Source: Caballeronia fortuita
GTDB lineage: Bacteria > Pseudomonadota > Gammaproteobacteria > Burkholderiales > Burkholderiaceae
Length of the DNA stretch: 64,000 nt
NCBI RefSeq assembly: GCF_001544835.2
Contig: NZ_FCNX02000016.1
Span: 1 to 64,000, forward strand
Direction: 5' to 3'
Shown: one piece after another, positions 7,201 to 16,754 of the stretch
Layout: every line of letters starts with the position of its first letter
How positions within the stretch are numbered: the first letter of the stretch is position 1
Program-made: the position numbers and the translations under genes
The notes under the pieces: model-generated
What the model was told of the DNA's origin: nothing
What the model saw: only the letters and a program-made list of their open reading frames with translations
Database searches by the model: none

Positions 7201-8196
7201 GTGCAATACCGCAAATTCGGCAACACCGGTCTCACCGTTTCGCGTCTCACGCTCGGCACGATGACTTTCGGCCTGCAGACCGAGGAAGACGTGTCGCGCA
7301 GCATCATGGACCGCGCAGCGGACGCGGGCGTCAATTTCATCGATACGGCGAACGTCTATCCGCTCGGCAGCGGACATGATCTGGCGGGGCGCACCGAGGA
7401 GATCGTCGGCCGCTGGCTGAAAGGACGGCGCGACGACTACATTCTCGCGACCAAGGCGGTGCATGAAATGGGGCCGCTCGCGTGGCACAAGGGCGCATCG
7501 AGGAAGCATCTGCTCGACGCGATCGATGCGTCGCTCAAGCGGCTCGGCACGGATTACGTCGACCTGTATCAGCTTCACAACGACGACCACGACACGCCGC
7601 TCGACGAGATGCTCGAAGCGCTCGATACCATCGTGCGGCATGGCAAGGCCCGCTATATCGGCGTGTCGAATTTTCTGGCGTACCGGCTCGCGCGCGCGCT
7701 CGGGCGCTCGGACGTGCTGCGCGCGGCGCGCTTCGTTTCCGTGCAGCCGCGCTATAACCTGCTCTTTCGCCAGATCGAGCGCGAACTGCTGCCGCTCGCG
7801 ACCGAGGAAGGTCTCGCTGTGATTCCTTACAACCCGCTCGCGGGCGGGCTTCTGACGGGCAAGCACAGCTACGATGCGGGGCCGAGCGAAGGACGCTTTA
7901 CCGGCGCGGTCGGCAAGGCGGGTGCGATGTACACGCAGCGCTACTGGCACGAGCGCGAGTTTCACACCATCGAAGCGATCAACAAGATCGTCGCGCCGAC
8001 CGGACGTTCGCTCGCGAGCACGGCGCTCGCGTGGGTGCTGGCAAATCCGGCGGTGACCTCTGCGATCATCGGCGCGAGCCGGCCCGACCAGTTGAACGAG
8101 ACGCTCGCGGCGGTCGATCAGCCGATCGATCCCGAGATCAAGACGAAGCTCGACGAGGCGACCGTCGAGTACCGTTTCGGCGACGCGTTGCGTTAA
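7201..8196 (+). CDS. Aldo/keto reductase (331 aa)
   Basis: A cytoplasmic NADPH-dependent carbonyl reductase with the TIM-barrel aldo-keto reductase pattern. It starts MQYRKFGNTGLTVSRLTLGT, with DTANVYPLG (catalytic Asp and Tyr near residues 53-58), LATKAVHEMG (Lys) and YQLHNDDHD (His). C-terminal SAIIGASRPDQL binds the adenosine phosphate of NADPH. The GTG at 7201 is preceded by GGAG. It lies 40 bases after the MFS gene, so the two may be one transcript that reduces and exports a toxic carbonyl compound; that link is inference. Its stop overlaps the stop of the convergent rarD by 4 bases. Confidence 0.92.
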   Translation: MQYRKFGNTGLTVSRLTLGTMTFGLQTEEDVSRSIMDRAADAGVNFIDTANVYPLGSGHDLAGRTEEIVGRWLKGRRDDYILATKAVHEMGPLAWHKGASRKHLLDAIDASLKRLGTDYVDLYQLHNDDHDTPLDEMLEALDTIVRHGKARYIGVSNFLAYRLARALGRSDVLRAARFVSVQPRYNLLFRQIERELLPLATEEGLAVIPYNPLAGGLLTGKHSYDAGPSEGRFTGAVGKAGAMYTQRYWHEREFHTIEAINKIVAPTGRSLASTALAWVLANPAVTSAIIGASRPDQLNETLAAVDQPIDPEIKTKLDEATVEYRFGDALR

Positions 8197-9074
8197 GCCT
8201 TCGCACGCGGGCCGCGCGCGCGCACCACGCCTTCGATCGAGTAGATGGCGAGCGCGGTCCAGATCGCGCCATAGCCGATCAGCTGGTCGTGCCCGAAGAA
8301 TTCCTGATAGATCACGACGCCGATCAGCAGTTGCAATGTCGGCGTGATGTACTGGATGAGCCCGAGCATCGACAGCGGAATGCGCCGCGCGCCCGCCGCG
8401 AACAGCAGCAACGGCACCGCGGTCACGGGCCCGGCCGCCGCGAGCAGCAGCTTCACGCCGGTCGACGCATGCTCGAAGCCGCTGCCGCCGTGCGAATTCA
8501 GGAAGAAGAGATACAGCAGCGCGACCGGACACAGCAGCATGGTTTCGAGCGTCAGCCCTTCGAGCGCGCCGAGCGACGCGGTCTTGCGCAGAAGCCCATA
8601 ACCGCCGAACGTCAGCGCCAGCGCGAGACTGATCCACGGCGGCGCGCCGTTCACCCACGTCAGCCAGGCGACGCCCGCCGCCGCGATCGTCACGGCGAGC
8701 CATTGCACGGGCCGCAGGCGCTCGTGTAGGAACGCCATGCCGAACAGCACGTTGACGAGCGGATTGATGAAGTAGCCGAGACTCGCCTCGACGATGCGCC
8801 CGTCGTTCACCGCCCAGATATAGATGCCCCAGTTTGCCGACAGCAGCACGGCGCTCGCCGCGAAGCGCGCGAGCAGGCGTTTGTCGCGCAGGACGGGACC
8901 GAGCCACTTCCACTGCCGCCGCACGGTCATGACGATCAGCAGGAAGAGCATCGACCACGCCATGCGATGCGCGAGCATCTCGACCGCGCCGATCGAATGC
9001 AAGGCTTTGAAATAAATCGGGAAAAGGCCCCAGATGGCAAAGGCCGCGAATGCGTAGACGACGCCTGGATTCAT
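8193..9074 (-). CDS. rarD: RarD, EamA-family transporter (293 aa)
   Basis: An inner-membrane protein of ten predicted helices made of two EamA repeats. It opens with YAFAAFAIWGLFPIYFKAL and contains NWGIYIWAVN and GRIVEASLGYFINPL, which are distinctive of the RarD (chloramphenicol-sensitivity) subfamily rather than of general EamA exporters. The second repeat ends with QYITPTLQLLIGV. The substrate is not established for the family. The gene stands alone on the minus strand, convergent with the aldo-keto reductase and divergent from the AI-2E-type gene. Confidence 0.88.
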   Translation of the reverse strand: MNPGVVYAFAAFAIWGLFPIYFKALHSIGAVEMLAHRMAWSMLFLLIVMTVRRQWKWLGPVLRDKRLLARFAASAVLLSANWGIYIWAVNDGRIVEASLGYFINPLVNVLFGMAFLHERLRPVQWLAVTIAAAGVAWLTWVNGAPPWISLALALTFGGYGLLRKTASLGALEGLTLETMLLCPVALLYLFFLNSHGGSGFEHASTGVKLLLAAAGPVTAVPLLLFAAGARRIPLSMLGLIQYITPTLQLLIGVVIYQEFFGHDQLIGYGAIWTALAIYSIEGVVRARGPRAKA

Positions 9075-9330
9075 TGTTCGATACGTTGAGCAGATCGGTC
9101 ACGCACGAACGATCGACTCGTTCGACCACGCTGCTTTCCCGGTTCGACGGAAAGCGATCCGCAAGGATTGGAAGCCGGATTTTAGTCGACGCGTGCGCTT
9201 GTTCTCCAGCGCCGAATGCAACAAATTCCGCTCGTTCCGGCGTCGCGGCGAACCCTTGGACGAATTCTTGCTCGAAAGCTGAGCGCGAACGCCACGCGGC
9301 TCGTCCCTTTTGCCTGTTCCCAGGTCGCTA

Positions 9331-10383
9331 ATGAATAATCAAACCGTCCATCAACATTTCTTTCATATCCTGTTGTGCGCCGTGACACTGGCGCTCGCGT
9401 GGGTGTTGCTGCCGTTCTTCGGCGCGATCTTCTGGGGTGCGATTCTCGCGATCCTGTTCCAGCCGATGCAGCGCTACCTCGCCGCACGCTTCGGCAAGCG
9501 CCGCAATCTCGCCGCGCTGACGACGTTGGCCGCCGCGATTCTCATTGTCATCATTCCGCTTGCGATCGTCGCGGTGACGCTCGTGCAGGAAATCGCCCTC
9601 GTCTACGCGCGCATCAAGAGCGGCGATCTGAACTTCGGCGTGTATTTCCAGCATGTGCTGCATGCGCTGCCGGCATCGGTGCAGCAACTGCTGGGACGCT
9701 ACGGGCTTGACGATATCGGCGGCGTGCAGCGCAAGCTGATGGAAGGCGCATCGCAGATCAGCCAGTTCGCCGCGGCACAGGCGCTGTTGATCGGGCAGAA
9801 CACGTTCCAGTTCGTCGTGAGCTTCGGCGTGATGCTCTATCTAGTGTTCTTTCTGCTGCGCGATGGCGGCGAGATCGGACGACGCATCCGACGCGCGATT
9901 CCGCTCGATCCGGAGCCAAAGCAGCATCTGATCGCAAAATTCACGACGGTCGTGCGCGCGACGGTCAAGGGCAATATCGCGGTCGCGGCGGTCCAGGGTT
10001 TTCTGGGCGGGCTGATCTTCTGGATTCTGGGTATCGGCGGGTCGCTTTTGTGGGGCGTGCTGATGGCGTTCCTGTCGCTGTTGCCGGCGGTCGGCGCGGC
10101 GATCGTATGGGCACCCGCCGCGATGTACTTCTTCATGACGGGGCAGATCGTCAAGGGGCTGATTCTCGTGGTGTTCTGCGTCGTGGTGATCGGGCTCGTT
10201 GATAACGTGCTGCGCCCGATTCTCGTCGGCAAGGATACGAAGATGCCCGATTGGGTCGTGCTGATCTCGACGCTCGGCGGCATGGCGCTGTTTGGGATCA
10301 ACGGGTTCGTGATCGGGCCGCTCGTCGCGGCGCTGTTCATGGCAAGCTGGGATCTGTTTTCGCAGGATCAGGCAGGGGCGTAG
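9331..10383 (+). CDS. AI-2E family transporter / YdiK-like permease (350 aa)
   Basis: A polytopic inner-membrane protein with the two-part AI-2E transporter pattern. It has N-terminal helices around residues 8-75, a long amphipathic segment near 90-150 (LGRYGLDDIGGVQRKLMEG), and C-terminal helices with FLSLLPAVGAAIVWAPAA and GLVDNVLRPILVG, the conserved core of the family. Homologues export autoinducer-2 (TqsA) or act as cation antiporters, so the substrate is open. The ATG at 9331 is preferred to one seven codons upstream. A strong bidirectional terminator follows at once. Confidence 0.88.
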   Translation: MNNQTVHQHFFHILLCAVTLALAWVLLPFFGAIFWGAILAILFQPMQRYLAARFGKRRNLAALTTLAAAILIVIIPLAIVAVTLVQEIALVYARIKSGDLNFGVYFQHVLHALPASVQQLLGRYGLDDIGGVQRKLMEGASQISQFAAAQALLIGQNTFQFVVSFGVMLYLVFFLLRDGGEIGRRIRRAIPLDPEPKQHLIAKFTTVVRATVKGNIAVAAVQGFLGGLIFWILGIGGSLLWGVLMAFLSLLPAVGAAIVWAPAAMYFFMTGQIVKGLILVVFCVVVIGLVDNVLRPILVGKDTKMPDWVVLISTLGGMALFGINGFVIGPLVAALFMASWDLFSQDQAGA

Positions 10384-10400
10384 TGAGATGCAAAAAAAAA

Positions 10401-10430
10401 ACCGGCTCAAAACGGAGCCGGTTTTTTTTC
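10401..10430. terminator. Bidirectional terminator
   Basis: ACCGGCTC (10401-10408) pairs with GAGCCGGT (10415-10422) across a 6-base loop, with an A-run on the left and a T-run on the right. It can therefore end both the AI-2E-type gene from the left and the spoVR gene from the right. Confidence 0.85.
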
Positions 10431-10438
10431 AACACATA

Positions 10439-11962
10439 TCAACGCACATTCGGCGCCTTATACCTGCATTCGAACCGCTTCCTCACCGTCCCGTTCTCAT
10501 CGACGCTTTCCAGATACACGTCGAATTGCCACAAGCGCGCCATGTGCTTGAGCACTTCGTCGCTGTCATTCGCGAGATGGCGGTTATCGGTCATGAAGTG
10601 ACGCAGCGTCAGACTACGATCCCCGCGCGTATTGACCGAATAAACCTGAATGTTCGGCTCCCGATGATGAATATCGTACTGACGCGACAACGCCTGCCGC
10701 ACATAGCGATATCCGCTTCCGTCATGAATCGCCGATACTTCCAGCGCATCGCGCATGTCGTCGTCGAGAATCGAGAACAAGCGCATCTCGCGAATCAGAT
10801 GCGGCGACAAATACTGCGCGATAAAGCTCTCGTCCTTGAAGTTGCGCATCGCGTAGTGCAAGGACTCCAGCCAGTCGCTGCCCGCGAGTTCCGGGAACCA
10901 TTCGCGGTCCTCGTCCGTCGGGTTTTCGCAGATGCGGCGAATGTCGCTCATCATCGAAAAGCCGAGCGCGTACGGGTTGATGCCGCTGTAATACGGCTTC
11001 GTCACCGGCGGCTGATACACGACGTTCGAATGCGAGTGTAAAAACTCCATCATGAAGCTGTCTTCGAGCCGCCCCTCGTTGTAAAGCGTGTTGAGCAGCG
11101 TGTAATGCCAGAACGTCGCCCAGCCTTCGTTCATGACCTGCGTCTGCCGCTGCGGATAAAAATACTGCCCGATCTTGCGCACGATGCGGATCACTTCCCG
11201 CTCCCAAGGCTCGAGCAGCGGCGCATTCTTCTCCGCGAAATACAGCAGATTCTCCTGCGGCTCCGGCGGATAACGGCTCTCGATTTCCTCCGGCGACGGC
11301 TCCTTGCCCTTGGGCAACGTGCGCCACAGTTCGTTGACCTGCGATTGCAGATACGCCTCGCGCTCGCGCCGCATCGCCGCTTCCTTCGCGAGCGAGAGTT
11401 TTTGCGGCCGCTTGTATCGATCGACGCCGTAATTCATCAGCGCATGGCAGGAATCGAGCAGTTCCTCCACCCGATCGAGCCCATAACGCTCCTCGCATTC
11501 GGCGATGTAATTCTTCGCGTAGACGAGGTAATCGATGATCGCGTGCGCGTCTGTCCACAGCTTGAAAAGATAATTGCCCTTGAAAAACGAGTTGTGCCCA
11601 TACGCGGCGTGCGCGATCACGAGCGCCTGCATCGTCATCGTGTTCTCTTCCATGAGATACGCGATGCAGGGATTCGAATTGATGACGATCTCGTACGCGA
11701 GGCCCATCTGCCCGCGCCGATAGCCCTTCTCGGTGGCAAGAAAGTGCTTGCCGAACGACCAGTGCCGATAATTCACCGGCATGCCGACGGACGCGTATGC
11801 GTCCATCATCTGCTCGGAGCTGATGATCTCGAGCTGGATCGGATACGTGTCGAGCCCGTAACGGTTCGCGACGCGCGAAATCTCCGCGTCGTATTCCTCG
11901 ATCAGATCGACGGTCCAGTCCGACGGGCACGGCAGCGGCCGCCGCTTCTCCGATACATTCAT
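10439..11962 (-). CDS. SpoVR-family protein (YcgB-like, 507 aa)
   Basis: SpoVR/YcgB proteins form a conserved stress-related family, usually encoded with PrkA-type kinase YeaG and YeaH. Here the gene is third in that order. The start used (MNVSEKRRPLPCPSDWT) has a good GGAAGG ribosome-binding site and gives the family's usual length of about 510 residues. An alternative ATG at 12103 overlaps the yeaH stop (ATGA) and would add 47 low-complexity residues. Conserved blocks include YPIQLEIISSEQMMDAYAS, NEGWATFWHYTLLN (an HExxH-like position is absent) and NPYALGFSMMSDI. The molecular function is not firmly known; its start could still be the upstream ATG. Confidence 0.88.
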   Translation of the reverse strand: MNVSEKRRPLPCPSDWTVDLIEEYDAEISRVANRYGLDTYPIQLEIISSEQMMDAYASVGMPVNYRHWSFGKHFLATEKGYRRGQMGLAYEIVINSNPCIAYLMEENTMTMQALVIAHAAYGHNSFFKGNYLFKLWTDAHAIIDYLVYAKNYIAECEERYGLDRVEELLDSCHALMNYGVDRYKRPQKLSLAKEAAMRREREAYLQSQVNELWRTLPKGKEPSPEEIESRYPPEPQENLLYFAEKNAPLLEPWEREVIRIVRKIGQYFYPQRQTQVMNEGWATFWHYTLLNTLYNEGRLEDSFMMEFLHSHSNVVYQPPVTKPYYSGINPYALGFSMMSDIRRICENPTDEDREWFPELAGSDWLESLHYAMRNFKDESFIAQYLSPHLIREMRLFSILDDDMRDALEVSAIHDGSGYRYVRQALSRQYDIHHREPNIQVYSVNTRGDRSLTLRHFMTDNRHLANDSDEVLKHMARLWQFDVYLESVDENGTVRKRFECRYKAPNVR

Positions 11963-12099
11963 TCTGCCTTCCTCGTGCGCCGCGTCTGCCTTCGCGGACG
12001 CTTTGCGTTGCCTGGCTTCTGGTCCGAGCCGGGATTCGACACGGTCGTCCGTGCCTTCCAGCTGATACCCACGCGTCTCGTTGTGCAAATGCCGCGTCG

Positions 12100-13365
12100 T
12101 CATGCGGCCGCCTGCTGCTTTTCGAACAGCTCACGGAATACCGGATAAATATCCGCGGCCGAATCGACCTTCTTCATGGCCAGTTCCGGCGCGCCCAACG
12201 CTAGCTGAGCATACTCCAGCCAGAGATTTTGCTCCTCCGGCGCAACTTGAATATAGGCAAAATACCGGACCTTCGGCAGGATGTCTTCCGACAGCAGCTT
12301 GCGGCACTTCGGGGAATCGTCGGTCCAGTTGTCGCCGTCCGATGCCTGCGCGCCGTAAATGTTCCATTCAGTCGGCGAGTAGCGCTCGTCCATGATTTTC
12401 TTCATGAGTTCGAGCGCGCTCGACACCACCGTGCCGCCGCTCTCCGTCGAATGGAAGAACGTGTCCTCGTCCACTTCCTCGGCGCGCGTATGGTGCCGGA
12501 TGAACACGACTTCGATCTTCTCGTAATTGCGCTGCAAAAACAGATACAGGAGGATGAAGAAGCGCTTGGACAAGTCCTTGCGCTGCTCGTCCATCGAGCC
12601 GGAGACGTCCATCAGGCAGAACATCACCGCTTTGCTCGACGGCGTCGGCTGCTTCACGCGATTGATGTAGCGCAGATCGAACGGATCGATGAACGGGATG
12701 CGCGTGATCCGGCCCTGCATGACGACGATGTCCGCTTCGAGCCGCGCGATCTCTTCCTGATCGGCGTTTTCTTCCTTTAGTTGTTCGAGCTGGCGCTCCA
12801 TCTCGCGCAACTGCGATGCGAGCGGCCAGCCGAGGGCGATGCGCCGTCCGAGCGCGGAACGCAGCGACCTCACCACGTCGATGTTGTTCGGCGTGCCTTC
12901 CGCCGCCCAGCCCGCGCGCACGTTCTTCCATGTTGGAACGGCGAGCAGTTGCGTCTTGACGAGGCGCGGCAGTTCGAGATCGTCGAAGAAGTACTGCATG
13001 AACTCTTCGCGCGACAGCTCGAACACGAAATCGTCCTGTCCTTCGCCCTCGTTGCTCGCGCTCTTGCCGCCACCGCCCGCGCCGCCCGGCGGACGCGGAA
13101 TCTTGTCGCCGCGTATGTAATCGGCGTTGCCCGGATGGACGTACTCGCGCTTGCCCCCCGGTCCGTGACGGAACGAGGGCTCGGAGATGTCCTTCTTGGG
13201 AATGGTGATGCTCTGAGTGCTTTGAATGTCTTTGATGCTGCGATCGCGCACCGCGTCGGAAACGGCGCGGCGAATATAACTCTTGACGCGTCGCAGGAAG
13301 CGCTCGCGGTTGGCGATGCTCTTGTTCTTGCCGGCTAACCTGCGGTCGATGATTTGGTGCAGCAC
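12100..13365 (-). CDS. yeaH: YeaH/YhbH family protein, DUF444 (421 aa)
   Basis: A cytoplasmic DUF444 protein with a basic, disordered N-terminal third (including a Gly-rich linker, PRPPGGAGGGGKS). A von Willebrand A-like domain follows, marked by FCLMDVSGSMDEQRKDL, whose DxSxS metal-ion-dependent adhesion site is intact. Such domains bind partner proteins through a divalent cation. In E. coli yeaG and yeaH form one operon expressed in stationary phase and nitrogen starvation. The GTG at 13365 follows GGGAG. It lies 200 bases after yeaG and 137 bases before spoVR. The exact role, presumably as partner of the YeaG kinase, is inferred. Confidence 0.9.
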   Translation of the reverse strand: MLHQIIDRRLAGKNKSIANRERFLRRVKSYIRRAVSDAVRDRSIKDIQSTQSITIPKKDISEPSFRHGPGGKREYVHPGNADYIRGDKIPRPPGGAGGGGKSASNEGEGQDDFVFELSREEFMQYFFDDLELPRLVKTQLLAVPTWKNVRAGWAAEGTPNNIDVVRSLRSALGRRIALGWPLASQLREMERQLEQLKEENADQEEIARLEADIVVMQGRITRIPFIDPFDLRYINRVKQPTPSSKAVMFCLMDVSGSMDEQRKDLSKRFFILLYLFLQRNYEKIEVVFIRHHTRAEEVDEDTFFHSTESGGTVVSSALELMKKIMDERYSPTEWNIYGAQASDGDNWTDDSPKCRKLLSEDILPKVRYFAYIQVAPEEQNLWLEYAQLALGAPELAMKKVDSAADIYPVFRELFEKQQAAA

Positions 13366-13565
13366 ATCCAGTCTCCCGCGTTATTGGCGAGCGTTCGAGG
13401 CTGCGCGTTGCTTCGGCTGATCGCAGCGTCTTTCGTCTCGCAAACTGTCCATCGTGCGGCCGGTTGCAATTCACGCGCCCGGACCGCCGGGACATCCTGA
13501 CTATCGCTTTGCGCGGGACCGGAGTCGAGCGCGCGAGCGCCGACTCCCGTCTTGCCTTTCCTACA

Positions 13566-15488
13566 TCACGACGACTTGCGCACGCGCAGATACCAGTCGC
13601 ACAGGAGCCGCACCTGCTTCGGCGTGTAACCCTTCGCGACCATGCGATTGACGAAGTCCTCGTGCTTGCGTTGCTCTTCCGCCGATCCTTTCGCGTTGAA
13701 CGAAATCACCGGCAGAAGTTCTTCGGTGTTGGAGAACATCTTCTTCTCGATCACCACGCGCAGCTTCTCGTAGCTGATCCACGCAGGATTCTTGCCGCCG
13801 TTGGCCGCACGCGCGCGCAACACGAAGTTCACGATCTCGTTGCGGAAATCCTTGGGGTTGCTGATGCCCGCAGGCTTCTCGATCTTCTCCAGCTCGGCGT
13901 TCAATGCCGCGCGGTCGAAGCTCTCGCCGGTGTCGTGATCGCGGAACTCCTGATCCTGAATCCAGAAGTCGGCATACGTCACATAGCGGTCGAAGATGTT
14001 TTGTCCATACTCCGAATACGACTCCAGATAAGCGGTCTGTATCTCCTTCCCGATGAATTCAGCGTAGCGCGAAGCCAGTACGTCCTTGATGAACGACAGA
14101 TACTTCTGCTCCGTTTCCGGCGGGAACTGTTCGCGCTCGATCTGCTGTTCGAGCACGTACATGAGATGCACGGGGTTGGCCGCGACCTCGCTCGAATCGA
14201 AGTTGAATACACGCGAGAGAATCTTGAACGCGAAGCGCGTGGACACGCCGGTCATGCCTTCGTCTACACCCGCGTAATCGCGATACTCCTGATACGACTT
14301 CGCTTTCGGGTCCGTATCTTTCAGGTTCTCACCGTCGTAGACCTGCATCTTCGAGAAGAGGCTGGAGTTCTCCGGTTCGTGCAGACGCGTGAGCACGGCC
14401 ATCTGCGCCATCATCTTGAGCGTGCCCGGTGCGCAGACCGCCTCGGCGAGGGACGAATTGCGCAAGAGCTTCTCGTAGATCTTGATCTCTTCACCATAGC
14501 GCAGGCAGTACGGCACCTTCACCACGAAGATACGATCGAGCAGCGCTTCGTTGTTCTTGTTGTTGCGGAACGCCTTCCACTCCGACTCGTTCGAGTGCGC
14601 GAGGATCACGCCGTCGAAAGGGATCGCACCGAAGCCTTCCGTGCCCTTGAAGTTGCCTTCCTGGGTTGCAGTGAGCAGCGGATGCAGCACCTTGATCGGC
14701 GCCTTGAACATTTCGACGAATTCGAGCAGACCTTGATTCGCGAGGCACAGACCGCCGGAATAGCTGTATGCGTCGGCGTCGTCCTGCGAATAGGTCTCGA
14801 GCTTGCGGATATCGACCTTGCCGACGAGCGACGAGATGTCCTGATTGTTCTCGTCACCCGGCTCGGTCTTCGCAATGCCGATCTGACGAAGAATCGAAGG
14901 ATAGCGGCGCACCACGCGGAACTTGCGGATGTCGCCGTTGTACTCGTGCAGGCGCTTCACTGCCCACGGAGACAGGATGCTCTTGAGATAGCGGCGCGGA
15001 ATGCCGTATTGCTCTTCGAGCACCGGGCCGTCTTCGTCGTAATCGAAGAGACCGAGCGGCGATTCGTTGACGGGCGAGCCCTTCAACGAATAGAACGGCA
15101 CGCGCTCCATCAGTTGCTTCAACCGTTCAGCGATAGACGACTTGCCGCCGCCCACCGGACCCAGCAGATACAGGATCTGCTTCTTCTCTTCCAGACCCTG
15201 CGCCGCGTGCCTGAAGTACGACACGACGTTCTCGATCACTTCCTCCATTCCGTAAAACTCGCGGAACGCCGGATACACCTTGATGACCTTGTTCGCAAAC
15301 GTACGCGACAGCCGCGGATCGAGCCGTGTATCGACGAATTCGGGTTCCCCGATGGCCGTCAACATGCGTTCGCCCGCTGTTGCATATGTGGCAGGATCTT
15401 CTTTGCAGAGCGCGAGATACTCTTCGAGCGAGAATTCCTCCTCTCGAGTTTTTTCGAAGCGGGTCGCGAAACTGCTGTAGATATCCAT
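13566..15488 (-). CDS. yeaG: PrkA-family serine protein kinase YeaG (640 aa)
   Basis: An AAA+-related serine kinase. The Walker A loop GPVGGGKS is at residues 110-117, the N-terminal PrkA AAA domain covers about 1-380, and the C-terminal PrkA kinase domain covers about 390-640. Length matches E. coli YeaG (about 644). In enterobacteria YeaG acts in nitrogen and carbon starvation and in persistence-like heterogeneity. AGGAGG at 15493-15498 supports the ATG at 15488. It is the first gene of yeaG-yeaH-spoVR, a unit conserved across proteobacteria. Confidence 0.93.
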   Translation of the reverse strand: MDIYSSFATRFEKTREEEFSLEEYLALCKEDPATYATAGERMLTAIGEPEFVDTRLDPRLSRTFANKVIKVYPAFREFYGMEEVIENVVSYFRHAAQGLEEKKQILYLLGPVGGGKSSIAERLKQLMERVPFYSLKGSPVNESPLGLFDYDEDGPVLEEQYGIPRRYLKSILSPWAVKRLHEYNGDIRKFRVVRRYPSILRQIGIAKTEPGDENNQDISSLVGKVDIRKLETYSQDDADAYSYSGGLCLANQGLLEFVEMFKAPIKVLHPLLTATQEGNFKGTEGFGAIPFDGVILAHSNESEWKAFRNNKNNEALLDRIFVVKVPYCLRYGEEIKIYEKLLRNSSLAEAVCAPGTLKMMAQMAVLTRLHEPENSSLFSKMQVYDGENLKDTDPKAKSYQEYRDYAGVDEGMTGVSTRFAFKILSRVFNFDSSEVAANPVHLMYVLEQQIEREQFPPETEQKYLSFIKDVLASRYAEFIGKEIQTAYLESYSEYGQNIFDRYVTYADFWIQDQEFRDHDTGESFDRAALNAELEKIEKPAGISNPKDFRNEIVNFVLRARAANGGKNPAWISYEKLRVVIEKKMFSNTEELLPVISFNAKGSAEEQRKHEDFVNRMVAKGYTPKQVRLLCDWYLRVRKSS

Positions 15489-15872
15489 GCTACCTCCTCG
15501 CCGAAGTCAGAAAGCTATGCCGTGCGCAACGCGCGTAATCGAAACGACATCGCTTGAAATCATCCTAAACCCTTTCGAATTTTTTTTCACGCACTTGCGT
15601 TGCTCATTTGCTTCGAAGAATTCCTAGCTTGGTGCGCTATTTTCGTTCACCTACAATGTCCATCTCGATGTGGCTATCGTCTTGCGCGACATTGTTCCTG
15701 CCTGTTCGCTTCCCCGCGCTCATCGCGACTTATCCACCGCTTCCGTCCGCCAATGCGTCATGTGCCCCACATGCATGCGCTCGTCATCAAACGCGAATGC
15801 ATCGGTATCGAGAGGCGCATAAGGCGGCATCAATAATCATTCCCGGCGCATCGTTCATCCGTGTCATGTTCG
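15489..15872. other. Intergenic region upstream of yeaG
   Basis: These 384 bases, noticeably less GC-rich than the genes around them, hold the yeaG control region. On the minus strand GTGAAA and TAGGAT about 17 bases apart, near 15560-15595, could be a weak sigma-70 or sigma-S promoter. I looked for a sigma-54 site (GG-N10-GC) and found none. A short palindrome, CATGTG-CCC-CACATG, lies at 15759-15773. No gene is supported here. Confidence 0.4.
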
Positions 15873-16634
15873 TCATGCGAGCACCAGCTCCAGTTCGCCG
15901 ATGCGATCGATCGCGCCATGCAGCATCCCCGGTCCGTCGATGCGATACGCACCTGTATAAGACCCGGTCGTGATGGTCCAGAACGGCTCGACCGTCAAAC
16001 CCATGCGCGAACAATGGTTGACGAGCCAGGGCAGCAATTCGCGCGGATCGCCCGCCGGATTGCCGAGCGCGGCGGGCGCAATCGATTCGCCATCGAGCGT
16101 GAATTCGAGGCGCGGGGTCAGAAAGTCGAAGCCCGGCGCGACGACGTCGTACGGTTCCATACCCGATACCACGAGCGCGCCGTTGTTCTGCGAATCGGCG
16201 AGCTGCGCGAGCGGATCGAGATTGGGCCACTGGGCGAAACGGCTGTCGACGACTTCGAGCGCAACGGCAATGCCGCCGATCGCATCGAGCACTTCGTCGC
16301 GTGTGTAAGGGTCGGGTCGCGCGGGCAACGCGTAAGCAAAGCGGAACGCGACTTCGAGTTCCACCAGCACCCGGAAAAACGATTGATGAGCGAGCCGCGC
16401 GGGCGAAACATGGACGAGCGCGGCATCGATGGGCGCGCCCGTGGCGAGCGCATCGGGGGCGCGCGCGCCGATCTTCCATGCGCCGATGCGCGCATCGGAC
16501 TCTCTCAGCATCTCGTGCTGGATGGCGTAAGCGGTGGGCGCGTCGGCCGGAATGTCGGCGTGCTCCAGCGTCTCGATGAGCTGATGCCGGCGGCGGGCGT
16601 CCGCGAGCTTCGCGGCGAGTGTCGATCCGGTCAT
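15873..16634 (-). CDS. 2-keto-4-pentenoate hydratase-like protein (253 aa)
   Basis: A hydratase of the MhpD/fumarylacetoacetase-C-terminal fold that typically adds water to 2-hydroxypenta-2,4-dienoate in meta-cleavage of aromatics. The sequence shows the usual layout: an N-terminal helix (AAKLADARRRHQLIET), the block AYAIQHEMLRESDARIGAWKIG, an ELEVAFRFA metal-ligand segment, and C-terminal PFWTITTGSYTGAYRI. The ATG at 16634 follows GAGGG. No aldolase or dehydrogenase of a meta-cleavage pathway is adjacent, so it is a stand-alone member whose substrate is uncertain. A decarboxylase activity of related proteins is an alternative. Confidence 0.8.
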   Translation of the reverse strand: MTGSTLAAKLADARRRHQLIETLEHADIPADAPTAYAIQHEMLRESDARIGAWKIGARAPDALATGAPIDAALVHVSPARLAHQSFFRVLVELEVAFRFAYALPARPDPYTRDEVLDAIGGIAVALEVVDSRFAQWPNLDPLAQLADSQNNGALVVSGMEPYDVVAPGFDFLTPRLEFTLDGESIAPAALGNPAGDPRELLPWLVNHCSRMGLTVEPFWTITTGSYTGAYRIDGPGMLHGAIDRIGELELVLA

Positions 16635-16754
16635 GTCGATATCCCTCTTGTGAGCGGTAATGCACCCCTCAGTGTACGGGTTACCGGATCGACGTTGGTC
16701 GCGCACGCATGCATTCATGTGCAAACGCGCGCATTCACCCCTCGCACGCTACGT

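Noticed and set aside
11963..12103. Extended start for the SpoVR-family gene overlapping the yeaH stop
   Set aside because: The extra 47 residues are low-complexity and the inner ATG at 11962 has a proper GGAAGG. It is kept as an alternative only.
15489..15872. A sigma-54 promoter for yeaG, as in enterobacteria
   Set aside because: I found no GG-N10-GC pair of reasonable quality in the region.
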